In this document: in pieces, positions 43,858 through 52,664 of the stretch
How positions within the stretch are numbered: the first letter of the stretch is position 1
Layout of the letters: every line of letters starts with the position of its first letter
Assembly: GCA_020638295.1 (NCBI GenBank)
Contig: JACKIU010000002.1
Location: 62,001 to 126,000 of the forward strand
DNA from: Rhodospirillales bacterium
GTDB lineage: Bacteria; Pseudomonadota; Alphaproteobacteria; Micavibrionales; Micavibrionaceae
Direction: 5' to 3'
DNA length: 64,000 nucleotides
Notes under the pieces: generated by a model
The model's input: only the letters and a program-made list of their open reading frames with translations
The model's database searches: none
What the model was told of the DNA's origin: nothing
Program-made: the position numbers and the translations under genes

Positions 43858-43914
43858 CGCGGAGTTTCGGAGAATTTAATATATAAAAAACTCCGCTCCT
43901 CCGAGACTCCGCGT
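43857..43914. repeat. inverted repeat of CGGAG units between purSL and purQ
   Basis: ACGCGGAGTTTCGGAG at 43857-43872 and its reverse complement with one mismatch at 43899-43914 (15 of 16). The first base belongs to the purSL stop codon. Outer ends ACGCGGAG are identical to those of the copy at 21736-21811. The loop is AT-rich. Confidence 0.85.
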
Positions 43915-43926
43915 AATAAAAAAATA

Positions 43927-44748
43927 ATGACAGCAAAAGTATTAGTATTGGCCGGATACGGACTAAACTGTGAAGAAGAAACCCTGCACGGCTTTGAACA
44001 TGCAGGCCTCTCGGGTCAAATTCGCCACATCAACGACCTCATCGACAGCCCCAAAGAGCTGGATGAAATCCAAATCCTCGCTATCCCCGGAGGTTTTTCT
44101 TACGGCGATGATACCGGCGCAGGCAATGCCTACGCACAAAAACTCAAACTCGCCCTGTGGGAACCTTTACAAAAATTCATCGCGCGCGACACGCTAACCA
44201 TCGGCATCTGCAATGGCTGTCAGATTCTCACCAATCTCGGCCTCAACCCGCCCACCGGCACGCCCTATGGCGACCGCAAAATCGCCGTGACATACAACGA
44301 AACCGCGCGTTATCAGTGCCGCTGGATTGACTTGAAAATCACTTCAACCTCCCCATGGCTAAACGGTATAGAGCGCATGCATATCCCCGTCGCCCACGGT
44401 GAAGGACGGTTTATGATGAGCGACGAAACACTCAAAACCCTGCAGGATAACGGCCAGATCGCCGCCCAATACATCAAGCCTGACGACACGCCCGCCAACG
44501 GCGAATTCCCCTACAACCCTAACGGCTCGCTCAATGACATCGCCGCCATCACCGACGAGACAGGACGCATTCTGACCATCATGCCCCACCCCGAACGCGG
44601 CATGTTCACCAGCCAACGTGATGATTATATGCAAATCAAAGACACCGCCCGGCGTGAAGGAAAACCCCTCCCCGAAACCACAGGCGGCATGGCGCTATTC
44701 CACAACGCTGCTCAATATTTCGAAGTGGCACAGAAAAAAACGGCGTAA
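43927..44748 (+). CDS. purQ: phosphoribosylformylglycinamidine synthase subunit PurQ (long form)
   Basis: Class I glutamine amidotransferase (273 aa), supplying ammonia to PurSL. The nucleophile Cys is in GICNGCQIL at about residues 95-103, and the His-Glu pair in MPHPERGMF at about 219-227. It is longer than the usual 220-residue alphaproteobacterial PurQ and starts with VLVLAGYGLNCEEET. It matches the large PurQ type that goes with fused PurSL. Separated from purSL by an inverted repeat. Confidence 0.94.
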   Translation: MTAKVLVLAGYGLNCEEETLHGFEHAGLSGQIRHINDLIDSPKELDEIQILAIPGGFSYGDDTGAGNAYAQKLKLALWEPLQKFIARDTLTIGICNGCQILTNLGLNPPTGTPYGDRKIAVTYNETARYQCRWIDLKITSTSPWLNGIERMHIPVAHGEGRFMMSDETLKTLQDNGQIAAQYIKPDDTPANGEFPYNPNGSLNDIAAITDETGRILTIMPHPERGMFTSQRDDYMQIKDTARREGKPLPETTGGMALFHNAAQYFEVAQKKTA

Positions 44749-44760
44749 AACCCGCCCAAT

Positions 44761-45129
44761 CTAAGGACCGCCAATTTCCTCATAATTCACCGTACGCCCC
44801 CCATCACCATACTCATACTTCCCATGTCGACCTTGGCCTCTTCGATGTTTACGTGAGCGTCTGTAGGAATTAAAGGAAGCACTCCCAAACACCACCGTCG
44901 CACCAGTACTTAACACCGCCCCTGCAGCTTTAAGGATAACATTGGACGCCGCAGCTCTGTCGGACGATACCTGTTTAAAATCTTCGAAAGCGGAATAGCC
45001 AAGACCGGCGGCCGCACCGGCGCTTACAAACGCCGCCAACAAAAAAACACAGCCACGATTTTTATAATGTTTAATCAGCCCAATCTGAGCTTGCGAGGGC
45101 GACAAACGATCCTCAGAAGTTCCGGACAT
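44761..45129 (-). CDS. hypothetical two-span membrane protein
   Basis: 122-aa protein of no recognised family. Two hydrophobic segments, about residues 27-48 (GCVFLLAAFVSAGAAAGLG) and 62-84 (SNVILKAAGAVLSTGATVVFG), then a very basic stretch (YRRSRKHRRGQGRHGKYEYG). Probably an inner-membrane protein with a basic cytoplasmic tail. It converges on purQ with 12 bases between the stops and is divergent from the next gene. Confidence 0.6.
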   Translation of the reverse strand: MSGTSEDRLSPSQAQIGLIKHYKNRGCVFLLAAFVSAGAAAGLGYSAFEDFKQVSSDRAAASNVILKAAGAVLSTGATVVFGSASFNSYRRSRKHRRGQGRHGKYEYGDGGRTVNYEEIGGP

Positions 45130-45234
45130 AAAATTCTCCCAGGAATTAAAGGAACAAGTACTCTACGTAAATAAAATTCAATGTAAAGGAGAGGATAAAA
45201 AATAGATAAAAATACACTTTTTAATACATTTATC

Positions 45235-45262
45235 TTGACATTCAGTCCCCAAATACGATAAA
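45235..45262 (+). promoter_or_regulatory. promoter of the secreted hypothetical gene at 45308
   Basis: -35 TTGACA at 45235-45240 (perfect), 16-base spacer, -10 GATAAA at 45257-45262. About 45 bases upstream of the ATG at 45308. AT-rich surroundings. Confidence 0.6.
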
Positions 45263-45307
45263 AACTACCCTCACACGGCTTTGCCATATACGGAAAACGA
45301 AAGAACA

Positions 45308-45757
45308 ATGAAACTACAATTGTCTTGGACAAACGTCGCAATAGGGGCGATCGGGGCTGGGCTACTTTTGAACTCAGCCCTCAGCGCCCCCAATGGTGAA
45401 GAAGCTAAATCTGCTGCCGACAGCACATATGTTTCACTGCATAATACAGCGTTTACAGCGCTGAAACATGATCAACAAATTTCAGCTCTGCGCGCTTGTT
45501 TTTATAATGCACGCGGCATTGACCAGACGATCACGACATATGAGCAACAAGTGACATTTGCCACAACCAGCCTGAACAGAAACACCACATATATCGAAGA
45601 TGGCCCACACACGCGTTTTTACACCCCTGACGAAGGAACTGTAGTAAAAATTCAGGCCGTAAAAAATGCCGAAGGACGACAAACCAACTTCGGCACTAAA
45701 AATGCTGTATTAAAAGCCTCCAGCATCAGCGAATGCCACTTCACACCCGCTCAATAA
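45308..45757 (+). CDS. hypothetical protein with N-terminal hydrophobic segment
   Basis: 149 aa from the ATG at 45308 (the open frame starts at 45281 with TTG). The start MKLQLSWTNVAIGAIGAGLLL is either a signal peptide (possible site near SALSA) or a membrane anchor. The rest is polar, with Cys at LRACFYNARG and at the end SECHFTP, which could form a disulfide outside the cytoplasm. Family not recognised. It is on the strand opposite to the flanking nuoF, in the island between nuoF and nuoG. Confidence 0.6.
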   Translation: MKLQLSWTNVAIGAIGAGLLLNSALSAPNGEEAKSAADSTYVSLHNTAFTALKHDQQISALRACFYNARGIDQTITTYEQQVTFATTSLNRNTTYIEDGPHTRFYTPDEGTVVKIQAVKNAEGRQTNFGTKNAVLKASSISECHFTPAQ

Positions 45758-45767
45758 GATATTAGCT

Positions 45768-47048
45768 CTAGGCCGCAGCCTTGCGGTATTCCAGAATGCG
45801 CTTTTCCATTTCCGGACGGAAATGCTTGATCAGTCCCTGCACCGGCCACGCCGCCGCATCGCCCAGCGCACAAATCGTATGCCCTTCAATCTCCTTGGTC
45901 ACCTCAAACAGCATATCAATCTCTTCCACGCTGGCATTCCCGGCCACCATCCGCTTCATCACGCGCCACACCCAGCCCGTACCCTCACGGCACGGCGTGC
46001 ACTGCCCGCAACTCTCATGCATATAGAACTGCGACAACCGGCAAATCGCATGAATAATATCGGTCGATTTATCCATCACAATCACCCCGGCTGTACCAAG
46101 GCCTGTGCCCAACTCACGCAAAGAATCGAAATCCATATGCACGCTCTCGCATTGCTCCTTCGGCAGCATCGGCGTCGATGACCCGCCGGGAATCACCGCC
46201 AGCAAATTATCCCAGCCCCCGCGCACACCGCCGCAATGCTTTTCGATAAGCTCTTTGAGCGGAATCCCCATCTCTTCTTCGACATTGCAGGGCTGGTTCA
46301 CATGCCCGGAAATACAAAACAGCTTCGTGCCCGCATTCTTTTCATTACGCCCAAGGCCCGCAAACCAAGCCCCACCGCGACGCAAAATCGTCGGCACAGA
46401 GGCAATCGTTTCCACATTATTCACCGTCGTCGGGCAAGAATACAGCCCCGCCATCGCCGGAAACGGCGGCTTGTTGCGAGGCTGGCCCTTCTTGCCCTCG
46501 ATCGATTCAATCAGCGCAGTTTCCTCACCGCAAATATATGCCCCGGCCCCACGGTGCAATACGATGTCAAAATCCCAGCCCGTCCCAGCCGCATTCTTGC
46601 CCAGCAAACCCGCATCATAGGCCTCTTGTATCGCACGAATAACCTCAGAGCCCTCATTATGAAACTCACCGCGAATATAGATGAAGGCCGTATGGGCTCC
46701 CATCGCGAACCCGGCGATCAAACATCCCTCAAGTAATTTATGAGGTTCGTGGCGCAAGATATCGCGGTCCTTACAGGTTCCCGGCTCAGACTCGTCGGCA
46801 TTCACCACCAGATAATGCGGCCGCCCATCCGATTCCTTGGGCATAAAGCTCCACTTCAAACCCGTGGGAAAGCCAGCCCCGCCGCGCCCGCGCAAACCGG
46901 AAAGCTTCATCTCCTCGATAATCGCCTCACGCCCCTTGGCCAAAATCGCCTTGGTATTGTCCCAATCCCCGCGCTTTTGCGCCGATTTCAGACTAAACGG
47001 CTCCCAGCCGTAGATATTGGTGTATATGCGATCTTCGTCCCTCAGCAT
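45768..47048 (-). CDS. nuoF: NADH-quinone oxidoreductase subunit F
   Basis: NADH- and FMN-binding subunit (426 aa). Signatures: GLRGRGGAGFPTGLKWSFMP (NADH loop, about residues 53-72), NADESEPGTCKDRDI (FMN), GAGAYICGEETALIESIEG and the [4Fe-4S] ligands ESCGQCTPCREGTGW at about 344-358. I use ATG at 47048, which shares a base with the nuoE stop; a GTG codon is immediately upstream. The gene is last of the nuoA-F block, before the purine island. Confidence 0.97.
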   Translation of the reverse strand: MLRDEDRIYTNIYGWEPFSLKSAQKRGDWDNTKAILAKGREAIIEEMKLSGLRGRGGAGFPTGLKWSFMPKESDGRPHYLVVNADESEPGTCKDRDILRHEPHKLLEGCLIAGFAMGAHTAFIYIRGEFHNEGSEVIRAIQEAYDAGLLGKNAAGTGWDFDIVLHRGAGAYICGEETALIESIEGKKGQPRNKPPFPAMAGLYSCPTTVNNVETIASVPTILRRGGAWFAGLGRNEKNAGTKLFCISGHVNQPCNVEEEMGIPLKELIEKHCGGVRGGWDNLLAVIPGGSSTPMLPKEQCESVHMDFDSLRELGTGLGTAGVIVMDKSTDIIHAICRLSQFYMHESCGQCTPCREGTGWVWRVMKRMVAGNASVEEIDMLFEVTKEIEGHTICALGDAAAWPVQGLIKHFRPEMEKRILEYRKAAA

Positions 47049-47707
47049 CACGCCACCCCTGCCTTTTTCGCCCGATCCTTCAGTGTCGTCGGCCCGGACA
47101 GAGCCATTGAGGCCTTACGCGCCTTTTGCGAACCGATCTTCGGCTTCATATCTTCGGCCAGCATATCGAGAATTTCTTTCATGCTGCCTTCGGTCAAATC
47201 CTCGTAATAATCGTCATTAATCTGCACCATCGGCGCATTCACACACGCGCCCAGACATTCAACCTCCATCAGGGTAAATTTCCCGTCCGGCGTCGTCTCG
47301 CCCATGCCAATGCCCAGATGCTTCGTGCAGGCGTTAATGATGTTGTCACAGCCGCACAGCCAGCACGGCGTCGTCCCACAAATCTGCACCAGATATTTGC
47401 CCACCGGCGCGGTGTTATACATCGAATAAAACGTCGCCACCTCATAGACCTTCATCGGCGGCATATCGAGAATCTCGGCAATTTTGTCCATCGCCGCGCG
47501 CGGAATCCACCCACCATAGGCCGGATTAGCCTTCGCCCCCGTTTCAGCCACCTGCCGCTGCGCCAGATCCAGCAAAGGCATCACCGCCGATTGCTGCCTC
47601 CCCTTGGGATAAAGCGATATCGCCTCATCAACCTTTTTTTGAAACGCTTTGGTAAATTCAAAGCGTTCCGGCTGATACTCTGCGTGTAATTCAAATGGCT
47701 TTCTCAC
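47048..47707 (-). CDS. nuoE: NADH-quinone oxidoreductase subunit E
   Basis: Thioredoxin-fold [2Fe-2S] subunit (219 aa). Ligands CGTTPCWLCGCDNII (about residues 110-124) and CLGACVNAP (about 150-158) are in place. The C-terminal part after the cluster domain is about 60 residues long. It overlaps nuoD by 4 and nuoF by 1 base. Confidence 0.97.
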   Translation of the reverse strand: MRKPFELHAEYQPERFEFTKAFQKKVDEAISLYPKGRQQSAVMPLLDLAQRQVAETGAKANPAYGGWIPRAAMDKIAEILDMPPMKVYEVATFYSMYNTAPVGKYLVQICGTTPCWLCGCDNIINACTKHLGIGMGETTPDGKFTLMEVECLGACVNAPMVQINDDYYEDLTEGSMKEILDMLAEDMKPKIGSQKARKASMALSGPTTLKDRAKKAGVA

Positions 47708-48912
47708 CGATCAATCTCCCCGAACACAATATCAAGCGAACCGATAATCGACACCGTATCGGCAAGCTGATGCCCTTTGCTCATAAAATCAAGCGCCTGT
47801 AAATGCGCAAAACCGGGAGCGCGAATGCGGCAACGATACGGCTTGTTCGTCCCGTCACTCACCAGATACACCCCGAATTCGCCCTTCGGCGCTTCCACAG
47901 CCGTATAGGTCTCGCCCGCCGGGACATGATATCCCTCACTAAACAGCTTGAAGTGATGGATCATCGCCTCCATTGAAGACTTCATCTCCGCGCGCGGCGG
48001 CGGCGCAATTTTACGGTCATTCACGCGGCTCGGCCCATCGGGCATCTTTTCAATCGCCTGCTTCATGATCTTGATCGATTCGTACATCTCGGCCATGCGC
48101 ACCAGATAGCGGGCATAGCAATCCCCCGTCTTGCCCACCGGAATATCAAAATCAAATTCTTCATAAGAATCATACGGCTGGTTCTTGCGCAAATCCCACA
48201 CCACGCCGGACCCGCGCAGCATCGGCCCGCTAAAGCCCCAATCCAGTGCATCTTCCTTCGAAACCGCACCGATATCAACGGTGCGCTGTTTAAAGATGCG
48301 GTTCTCAGTCAACAGGCTTTCCACGTCGGTGAGAAATTTCGGCAGTTCCTCCACCCACTCCATCATATCCTCAAGCAGCCCTGCAGGCAGGTCTTGGCTC
48401 ACCCCGCCGGGACGGAAATAATTTGCATGCAGACGGGCACCGCAGACGCGCTCGTAAAACTCCATGCCCTTTTCGCGCTCTTCAAAACCCCACAGAGCCG
48501 GCGTCAACGCCCCGACATCCAACGCGAATGTGGTGATATTCAAAATATGGTTGAGAATGCGCCCCAGCTCGCAGAACAACACGCGGATATATTGCCCACG
48601 CTTGGGGACAGTAATACCCAGCAGCTTTTCCGTGGCCAGCGCAAACGCGTGCTCCTGATTCATCGGGCACACATAATCCAGCCGGTCGAAATACGGCAAG
48701 GCCTGCGTATAGGTTTTATATTCGATCAGCTTTTCGGTACCCCGGTGCAGCAGTCCAATATGCGGATCGGCCCGCTCGACAATCTCGCCTTCCATCTCCA
48801 GCACCAACCGCAAAACCCCATGCGCCGCCGGGTGCTGCGGCCCGAAATTCATCGTATAGGGCTTGATCTGCGTTTCTTCCACAATGTCGATATCTTTGCG
48901 CTCAGCACTCAT
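47704..48912 (-). CDS. nuoD: NADH-quinone oxidoreductase subunit D
   Basis: 49-kDa-type quinone-site subunit (402 aa), related to NiFe hydrogenase large subunits. Signatures: NFGPQHPAAHGVLRLVLEMEG at about residues 22-42, PHIGLLHRGTEKL at about 51-63 and the C-terminal ADTVSIIGSLDIVFGEIDR. It is separate from nuoC (3-base gap), as usual for alphaproteobacteria. Confidence 0.97.
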   Translation of the reverse strand: MSAERKDIDIVEETQIKPYTMNFGPQHPAAHGVLRLVLEMEGEIVERADPHIGLLHRGTEKLIEYKTYTQALPYFDRLDYVCPMNQEHAFALATEKLLGITVPKRGQYIRVLFCELGRILNHILNITTFALDVGALTPALWGFEEREKGMEFYERVCGARLHANYFRPGGVSQDLPAGLLEDMMEWVEELPKFLTDVESLLTENRIFKQRTVDIGAVSKEDALDWGFSGPMLRGSGVVWDLRKNQPYDSYEEFDFDIPVGKTGDCYARYLVRMAEMYESIKIMKQAIEKMPDGPSRVNDRKIAPPPRAEMKSSMEAMIHHFKLFSEGYHVPAGETYTAVEAPKGEFGVYLVSDGTNKPYRCRIRAPGFAHLQALDFMSKGHQLADTVSIIGSLDIVFGEIDR

Positions 48913-48915
48913 CCT

Positions 48916-49572
48916 CTACACCCCTCCTTTTGCCGCTCTCTTCGCGCCATGCGCCGGAATAGCCGCCTTCTCATCGCCGGGAAGCTGCACATCGGTCATC
49001 CCCTCCCACGGCGAGAGCGTATCAAACTGGCGAAAATCCTGCGTCAGCTTCACCGGCTCATACACCACGCGCTTAAGCTCGTCGTCATAGCGCAGCTCCA
49101 CGTAACCGGTCAGCGGAAAGTCTTTACGCTGGGCATGTCCCTCAAAACCGTAATCAGTCAGAATGCGCCGCAAATCAGGGTTTCCGGCAAACATCACACC
49201 ATACATATCCCAAACTTCACGCTCAAACCACCCGGCCGTACTGAACACTTCAACCACGGACGGCACCGGCGTTTGCTCATCTGTGCTCACCTTCACCCGC
49301 GCTCGGTGATTGTGACGCAGCGACAACAGGTTATAAACTACGTCAAAGCGCCCCTCTTCACCGACCCGGTCAGGATAATCCACCCCGCAAATATCGACCA
49401 GCACCCGAAACCCGCATTCTTTGTCATCGCGCATAAAACTGAGAATACGGACAATATCCTCACGTTTGGCATTCAAACCCAATTCGCCTTTATAAAAACC
49501 AGAACTCAACACCGAACCTGCAAGCTTTTCGATGATGTAATCCGCCAAATCTTTCAGAGCATCTGATGCCAT
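48916..49572 (-). CDS. nuoC: NADH-quinone oxidoreductase subunit C
   Basis: 30-kDa-type subunit (218 aa) that supports NuoD. The signature ERE(V)WDMYG region WFEREVWDMYGVMFAGNPDL (about residues 115-134) and ILTDYGFEGHAQRKDFPLTG follow the family. Length is normal. It lies 12 bases after nuoB and 3 before nuoD. Confidence 0.97.
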   Translation of the reverse strand: MASDALKDLADYIIEKLAGSVLSSGFYKGELGLNAKREDIVRILSFMRDDKECGFRVLVDICGVDYPDRVGEEGRFDVVYNLLSLRHNHRARVKVSTDEQTPVPSVVEVFSTAGWFEREVWDMYGVMFAGNPDLRRILTDYGFEGHAQRKDFPLTGYVELRYDDELKRVVYEPVKLTQDFRQFDTLSPWEGMTDVQLPGDEKAAIPAHGAKRAAKGGV

Positions 49573-49584
49573 GGATAACGCCCT

Positions 49585-50160
49585 TTACCGCACGATGCGC
49601 GTATCTTCGCGCTGAATTTTCTTCTGCAGCTGCAACAACCCGTAAATCATCGCCTCAGCCGTCGGCGGACAGCCGGGAATATAAATATCCACCGGTACAA
49701 CACGGTCACAGCCGCGCACCACGGAATAGGAATAATGATAATACCCGCCGCCATTCGCGCAAGACCCCATCGACACCACCCAGCGCGGCTCAGGCATCTG
49801 GTCGTACACGCGGCGCAAGGCCGGGGCCATTTTATTGGTCAGCGTCCCGGCCACAATCATCACATCAGATTGACGAGGGGACGGACGTGGAATCATGCCA
49901 AACCGGTCAAGGTCATAGCGACTCATATACGCATGGATCATCTCCACCGCGCAGCACGCCAACCCAAACGTCATCGGCCACAACGACCCGGTCCGCGCCC
50001 AGTCAAACAGTGCATCCGCACTGGTCAACAAAAAGCCCTTCTCATCCAAAGTCTTGGAAATCGCCGCCGGCACAACATCTTGTTCAATCGCTGGCGGCAC
50101 AGAAACATCCGTACGAAAATCATACGCCGGCGCAGTTATAATATGCTTATCGTGGCCCAT
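49585..50160 (-). CDS. nuoB: NADH-quinone oxidoreductase subunit B
   Basis: Holds cluster N2, the last iron-sulfur centre before quinone (191 aa). Ligands: the tandem cysteines in FGLACCAVEM (about residues 60-69), the Cys in MGSCANGGGYYHYSYSVV and the one in IYIPGCPPTAEAM. The N-terminal extension of about 40 residues is slightly long but usual for alphaproteobacteria. Confidence 0.97.
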   Translation of the reverse strand: MGHDKHIITAPAYDFRTDVSVPPAIEQDVVPAAISKTLDEKGFLLTSADALFDWARTGSLWPMTFGLACCAVEMIHAYMSRYDLDRFGMIPRPSPRQSDVMIVAGTLTNKMAPALRRVYDQMPEPRWVVSMGSCANGGGYYHYSYSVVRGCDRVVPVDIYIPGCPPTAEAMIYGLLQLQKKIQREDTRIVR

Positions 50161-50168
50161 CGCTCACA

Positions 50169-50540
50169 TCACTCCCATTCAAGGGCGCCCTTTTTCCATT
50201 CATAAATAAACCCGACCGTCAAAATGCCCAAAAACACCATCATCGACCAAAACCCGAATACGCCAATCGCACCCAGCGAAATCGCCCAAGGAAACAAAAA
50301 CGCAATCTCCAGATCGAAAATAATGAACAGCAGGCAAACCAGATAAAACCGCACATCGAACTTCGTCCGTGCATCGGAAAAAGCGTCAAACCCGCACTCA
50401 TAGGCGGCGTTTTTCTCCGGGTCGGGCTTTTGCTTGCCCAGCAAGAGCGAACCGGCAATCATCACCACCGACATCCCGACTGAAATCACCAGAAACAGCA
50501 GGATCGGCAAATATTCCAATAAAAAATCTTGAGAAGCCAT
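50169..50540 (-). CDS. nuoA: NADH-quinone oxidoreductase subunit A
   Basis: Three-helix membrane subunit (123 aa), first gene of the complex I cluster. Signature KNAAYECGFDAFSDARTKFDVRF at about residues 45-67 is split here only by normal substitutions; the conserved FYLVCLLFIIFDLEIAFLFPWA follows. The 103 bases upstream, after the next gene's stop, must hold or follow the operon promoter; no strong match was found. Confidence 0.96.
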   Translation of the reverse strand: MASQDFLLEYLPILLFLVISVGMSVVMIAGSLLLGKQKPDPEKNAAYECGFDAFSDARTKFDVRFYLVCLLFIIFDLEIAFLFPWAISLGAIGVFGFWSMMVFLGILTVGFIYEWKKGALEWE

Positions 50541-50643
50541 GACTGACGTTTTTTTTGCGTTTTTACTGTGTCCGTTTTAACACCGCAAAAACCAAAAAGA
50601 AACAGAGAATTCAAAGGAATTCACGCAAAATAATCAGAAAGAA

Positions 50644-51117
50644 TTAGGGCTCTCTACCACAAGAAACATCAGCAGGAAATTGCTGCACACATTCTCTAAT
50701 CTCTTCAATGACCTTAGAGGACCAATCATCACCCTGTTCACAGTAAGGTTCTGGCCCGCGGCGCACACCATCGCAAGTAACGATGGAAAATACGCATGCT
50801 CCGAACGTCGCCGTCACCTGATAACCATCGGGAGCATCAACCTTCAACACAGCCTCTACATTACCTGAAGAATGAACAAAAGCTTTTGCTGAAAATCCAT
50901 GAGACCACAGATCCCCCATACTGCCGACAACCTTGCCCTGAACAGCCATCAATAAATCCATACTCGTTGTATTGGGAAGGAAGGAATGAGGGACCAACGG
51001 CTCTCCGGTGGCATTATGAAACTCAGAAATCACTACAGCACCACCACTTTCGGGCTGTTTACCGCCCCGACGTCTTGCGTTCTGATCATCAAGAAAAGCG
51101 TCATTTTTAATGCTCAT
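50644..51117 (-). CDS. hypothetical protein upstream of nuoA
   Basis: 157-aa soluble protein of no recognised family, with no signal peptide or membrane span. Four cysteines lie in the C-terminal third (GACVFSIVTC, PYCEQG, RECVQQ, VSCGREP). It reads in the nuo direction 103 bases before nuoA, but the gap and AT-rich intervening DNA suggest a separate unit. Confidence 0.6.
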   Translation of the reverse strand: MSIKNDAFLDDQNARRRGGKQPESGGAVVISEFHNATGEPLVPHSFLPNTTSMDLLMAVQGKVVGSMGDLWSHGFSAKAFVHSSGNVEAVLKVDAPDGYQVTATFGACVFSIVTCDGVRRGPEPYCEQGDDWSSKVIEEIRECVQQFPADVSCGREP

Positions 51118-51261
51118 TTGTCTTTACCTCTTATTTTACGAAAGCCTTACGTAGCACATATAAAAAAATGAAGTCAAGTGTTATGAAAACAATAAAGGGA
51201 GCAGAGTGAACTCAATCCACGAATACCCGGCAAAATTCAGTGAAAAGAGAAAAATCTCAAA

Positions 51262-51338
51262 TGGCGCGAGTGACGGGACTTGAACCCGCGGCCTCCGCCG
51301 TGACAGGGCGGCGCTCTAACCAGCTGAGCTACACCCGC
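51262..51338 (-). tRNA. tRNA-Asp (GTC)
   Basis: 77-nt cloverleaf with encoded CCA (51264-51262). Acceptor GCGGGTG pairs with CACTCGC; D arm GCTC...GAGC; anticodon loop CTGTCAC gives GTC; discriminator base G73, as expected for tRNA-Asp. It stands alone between the hypothetical gene and ald. Confidence 0.95.
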
Positions 51339-51410
51339 GCATCTGAGGTGTGTTTTCTTATCAATTTCAAAGCGCTCTTGTCAACGGCCTTTAGCCGCAA
51401 AACTCAAAAA

Positions 51411-52532
51411 TCACACCCCGACCATCGGCGCCGACGGGAAATACTCCATATCCAGCGCTTCCGCCACGGCCCGGTGGGTGATTTTCCCGTCACACACATT
51501 CAGGCCTTCCATAAAATGCGAATCCTCGGCCAAAGCCTGTTTCCAACCCTTATTCGCCAGTTTCAACGCATAGGGCAAAACCGAGTGATTCAGCGCCAGA
51601 GCCGACGTCAACGGCACAGCACCGGGCATATTCGCCACACAATAATGCACCACGTTGTCGACAATAAAAGTCGGATGATCATGCGTCGTCACCTTGCTGG
51701 TTTCCGCGCAGCCGCCCTGATCGATTGCGATATCGACAAATACTGAACCCGGAATCATCTCGGGCAGCATCTCTTTGCGGATCAATTTCGGCGCGCTCGC
51801 CCCGGGAATCAACACCGATCCGATCACCAGATCAGCGCGTTTCACCAATGTTTCCAGCGTTCCCGTGCTTGAATACACAATATTGGCCCGCCCGATAAAA
51901 TACTCATCCAGAAACCTCATCCGGTCATTATCGCGCTCGAGAATTGTCACATTGGCGCCCAGCCCGGTCGCCATCTGCGCCGCATGAAATCCGGCCACTC
52001 CACCGCCGAGTATTAGAACATCCGCCGGTTTCACACCAGGAACACCGCCAATCAAGCGCCCTTCCCCACCTTTATGCTTTTGCAAATGATACGCCCCAAC
52101 CTGCACGGAAAGGCGCCCGGCAATCTCGCTCATCGGTTGCAAGAGCGGCAATCCGCGCCCATCACCGCCCGTCACCGTTTCATAGGCAATCGCCGTACAG
52201 CCCGATTCGATCAAGCCAATGGCCTGAGGCTTATCCGCCGCCAAATGCAAATAGGTAAACAACACATGATGCGGCTTTAAAAGCCCGTATTCCTGATGCT
52301 GCGGCTCTTTGACCTTGATGATCATCTCGGCCTTTTCGTAAACCTCACCGGCCGTCTCGGTAATCCGCGCCCCGGCGGCCTCATAATCTGCGTCGGTAAA
52401 ATTGATCGCGGCCCCTGCCCCGCTCTCAACCCAGACTTCATGACCGCACCGCACAAACTCCACGACAGAATTGGGCACCAGCCCAACCCGATGCTCCAGC
52501 GTTTTAATCTCTTTTGGCACACCAATAATCAT
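51411..52532 (-). CDS. ald: alanine dehydrogenase
   Basis: NAD-dependent L-alanine dehydrogenase (373 aa), interconverting alanine and pyruvate plus ammonia. Signatures: MIIGVPKEIKTLEHRVGLVP at residues 1-20, the Rossmann motif ILGGGVAGFHAAQMATGLGANV at about residues 170-191 and the catalytic HPTFIVDNVVHYCVANMPGAVP region. The start is the ATG at 52532; the longer open frame runs into a palindromic repeat. No operon partner. Confidence 0.96.
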   Translation of the reverse strand: MIIGVPKEIKTLEHRVGLVPNSVVEFVRCGHEVWVESGAGAAINFTDADYEAAGARITETAGEVYEKAEMIIKVKEPQHQEYGLLKPHHVLFTYLHLAADKPQAIGLIESGCTAIAYETVTGGDGRGLPLLQPMSEIAGRLSVQVGAYHLQKHKGGEGRLIGGVPGVKPADVLILGGGVAGFHAAQMATGLGANVTILERDNDRMRFLDEYFIGRANIVYSSTGTLETLVKRADLVIGSVLIPGASAPKLIRKEMLPEMIPGSVFVDIAIDQGGCAETSKVTTHDHPTFIVDNVVHYCVANMPGAVPLTSALALNHSVLPYALKLANKGWKQALAEDSHFMEGLNVCDGKITHRAVAEALDMEYFPSAPMVGV

Positions 52533-52550
52533 GATTTTGTTCTCCTTCTT

Positions 52551-52654
52551 GTCATCCCGACCGAGCGTCAACGAGTGGAGGGATCTTTGTAAGTAATTAA
52601 GCGGAAAGATCCCTCGACTTCAAGCTGCTGAAGCAGCTTTTCGCTCGGGATGAC
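52551..52654. repeat. palindromic element between gabD and ald
   Basis: Starts GTCATCCCGACCGAGCG, ends CGCTCGGGATGAC, with AGGGATCTTT and its complement AAAGATCCCT near the middle and AAGCTGCTGAAGCAGCTT as an extra stem. Fills nearly the whole intergenic interval; a bidirectional or post-transcriptional role is possible. Confidence 0.9.
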
Positions 52655-52664
52655 GGTTAACGAT

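Noticed and set aside
51261..51340. tRNA-Asp with a 9-bp acceptor (GCGCGGGTG at the 5' side)
   Set aside because: The D arm position fixes the first base at 51338; the extra GC pair outside is chance complementarity next to the CCA end.
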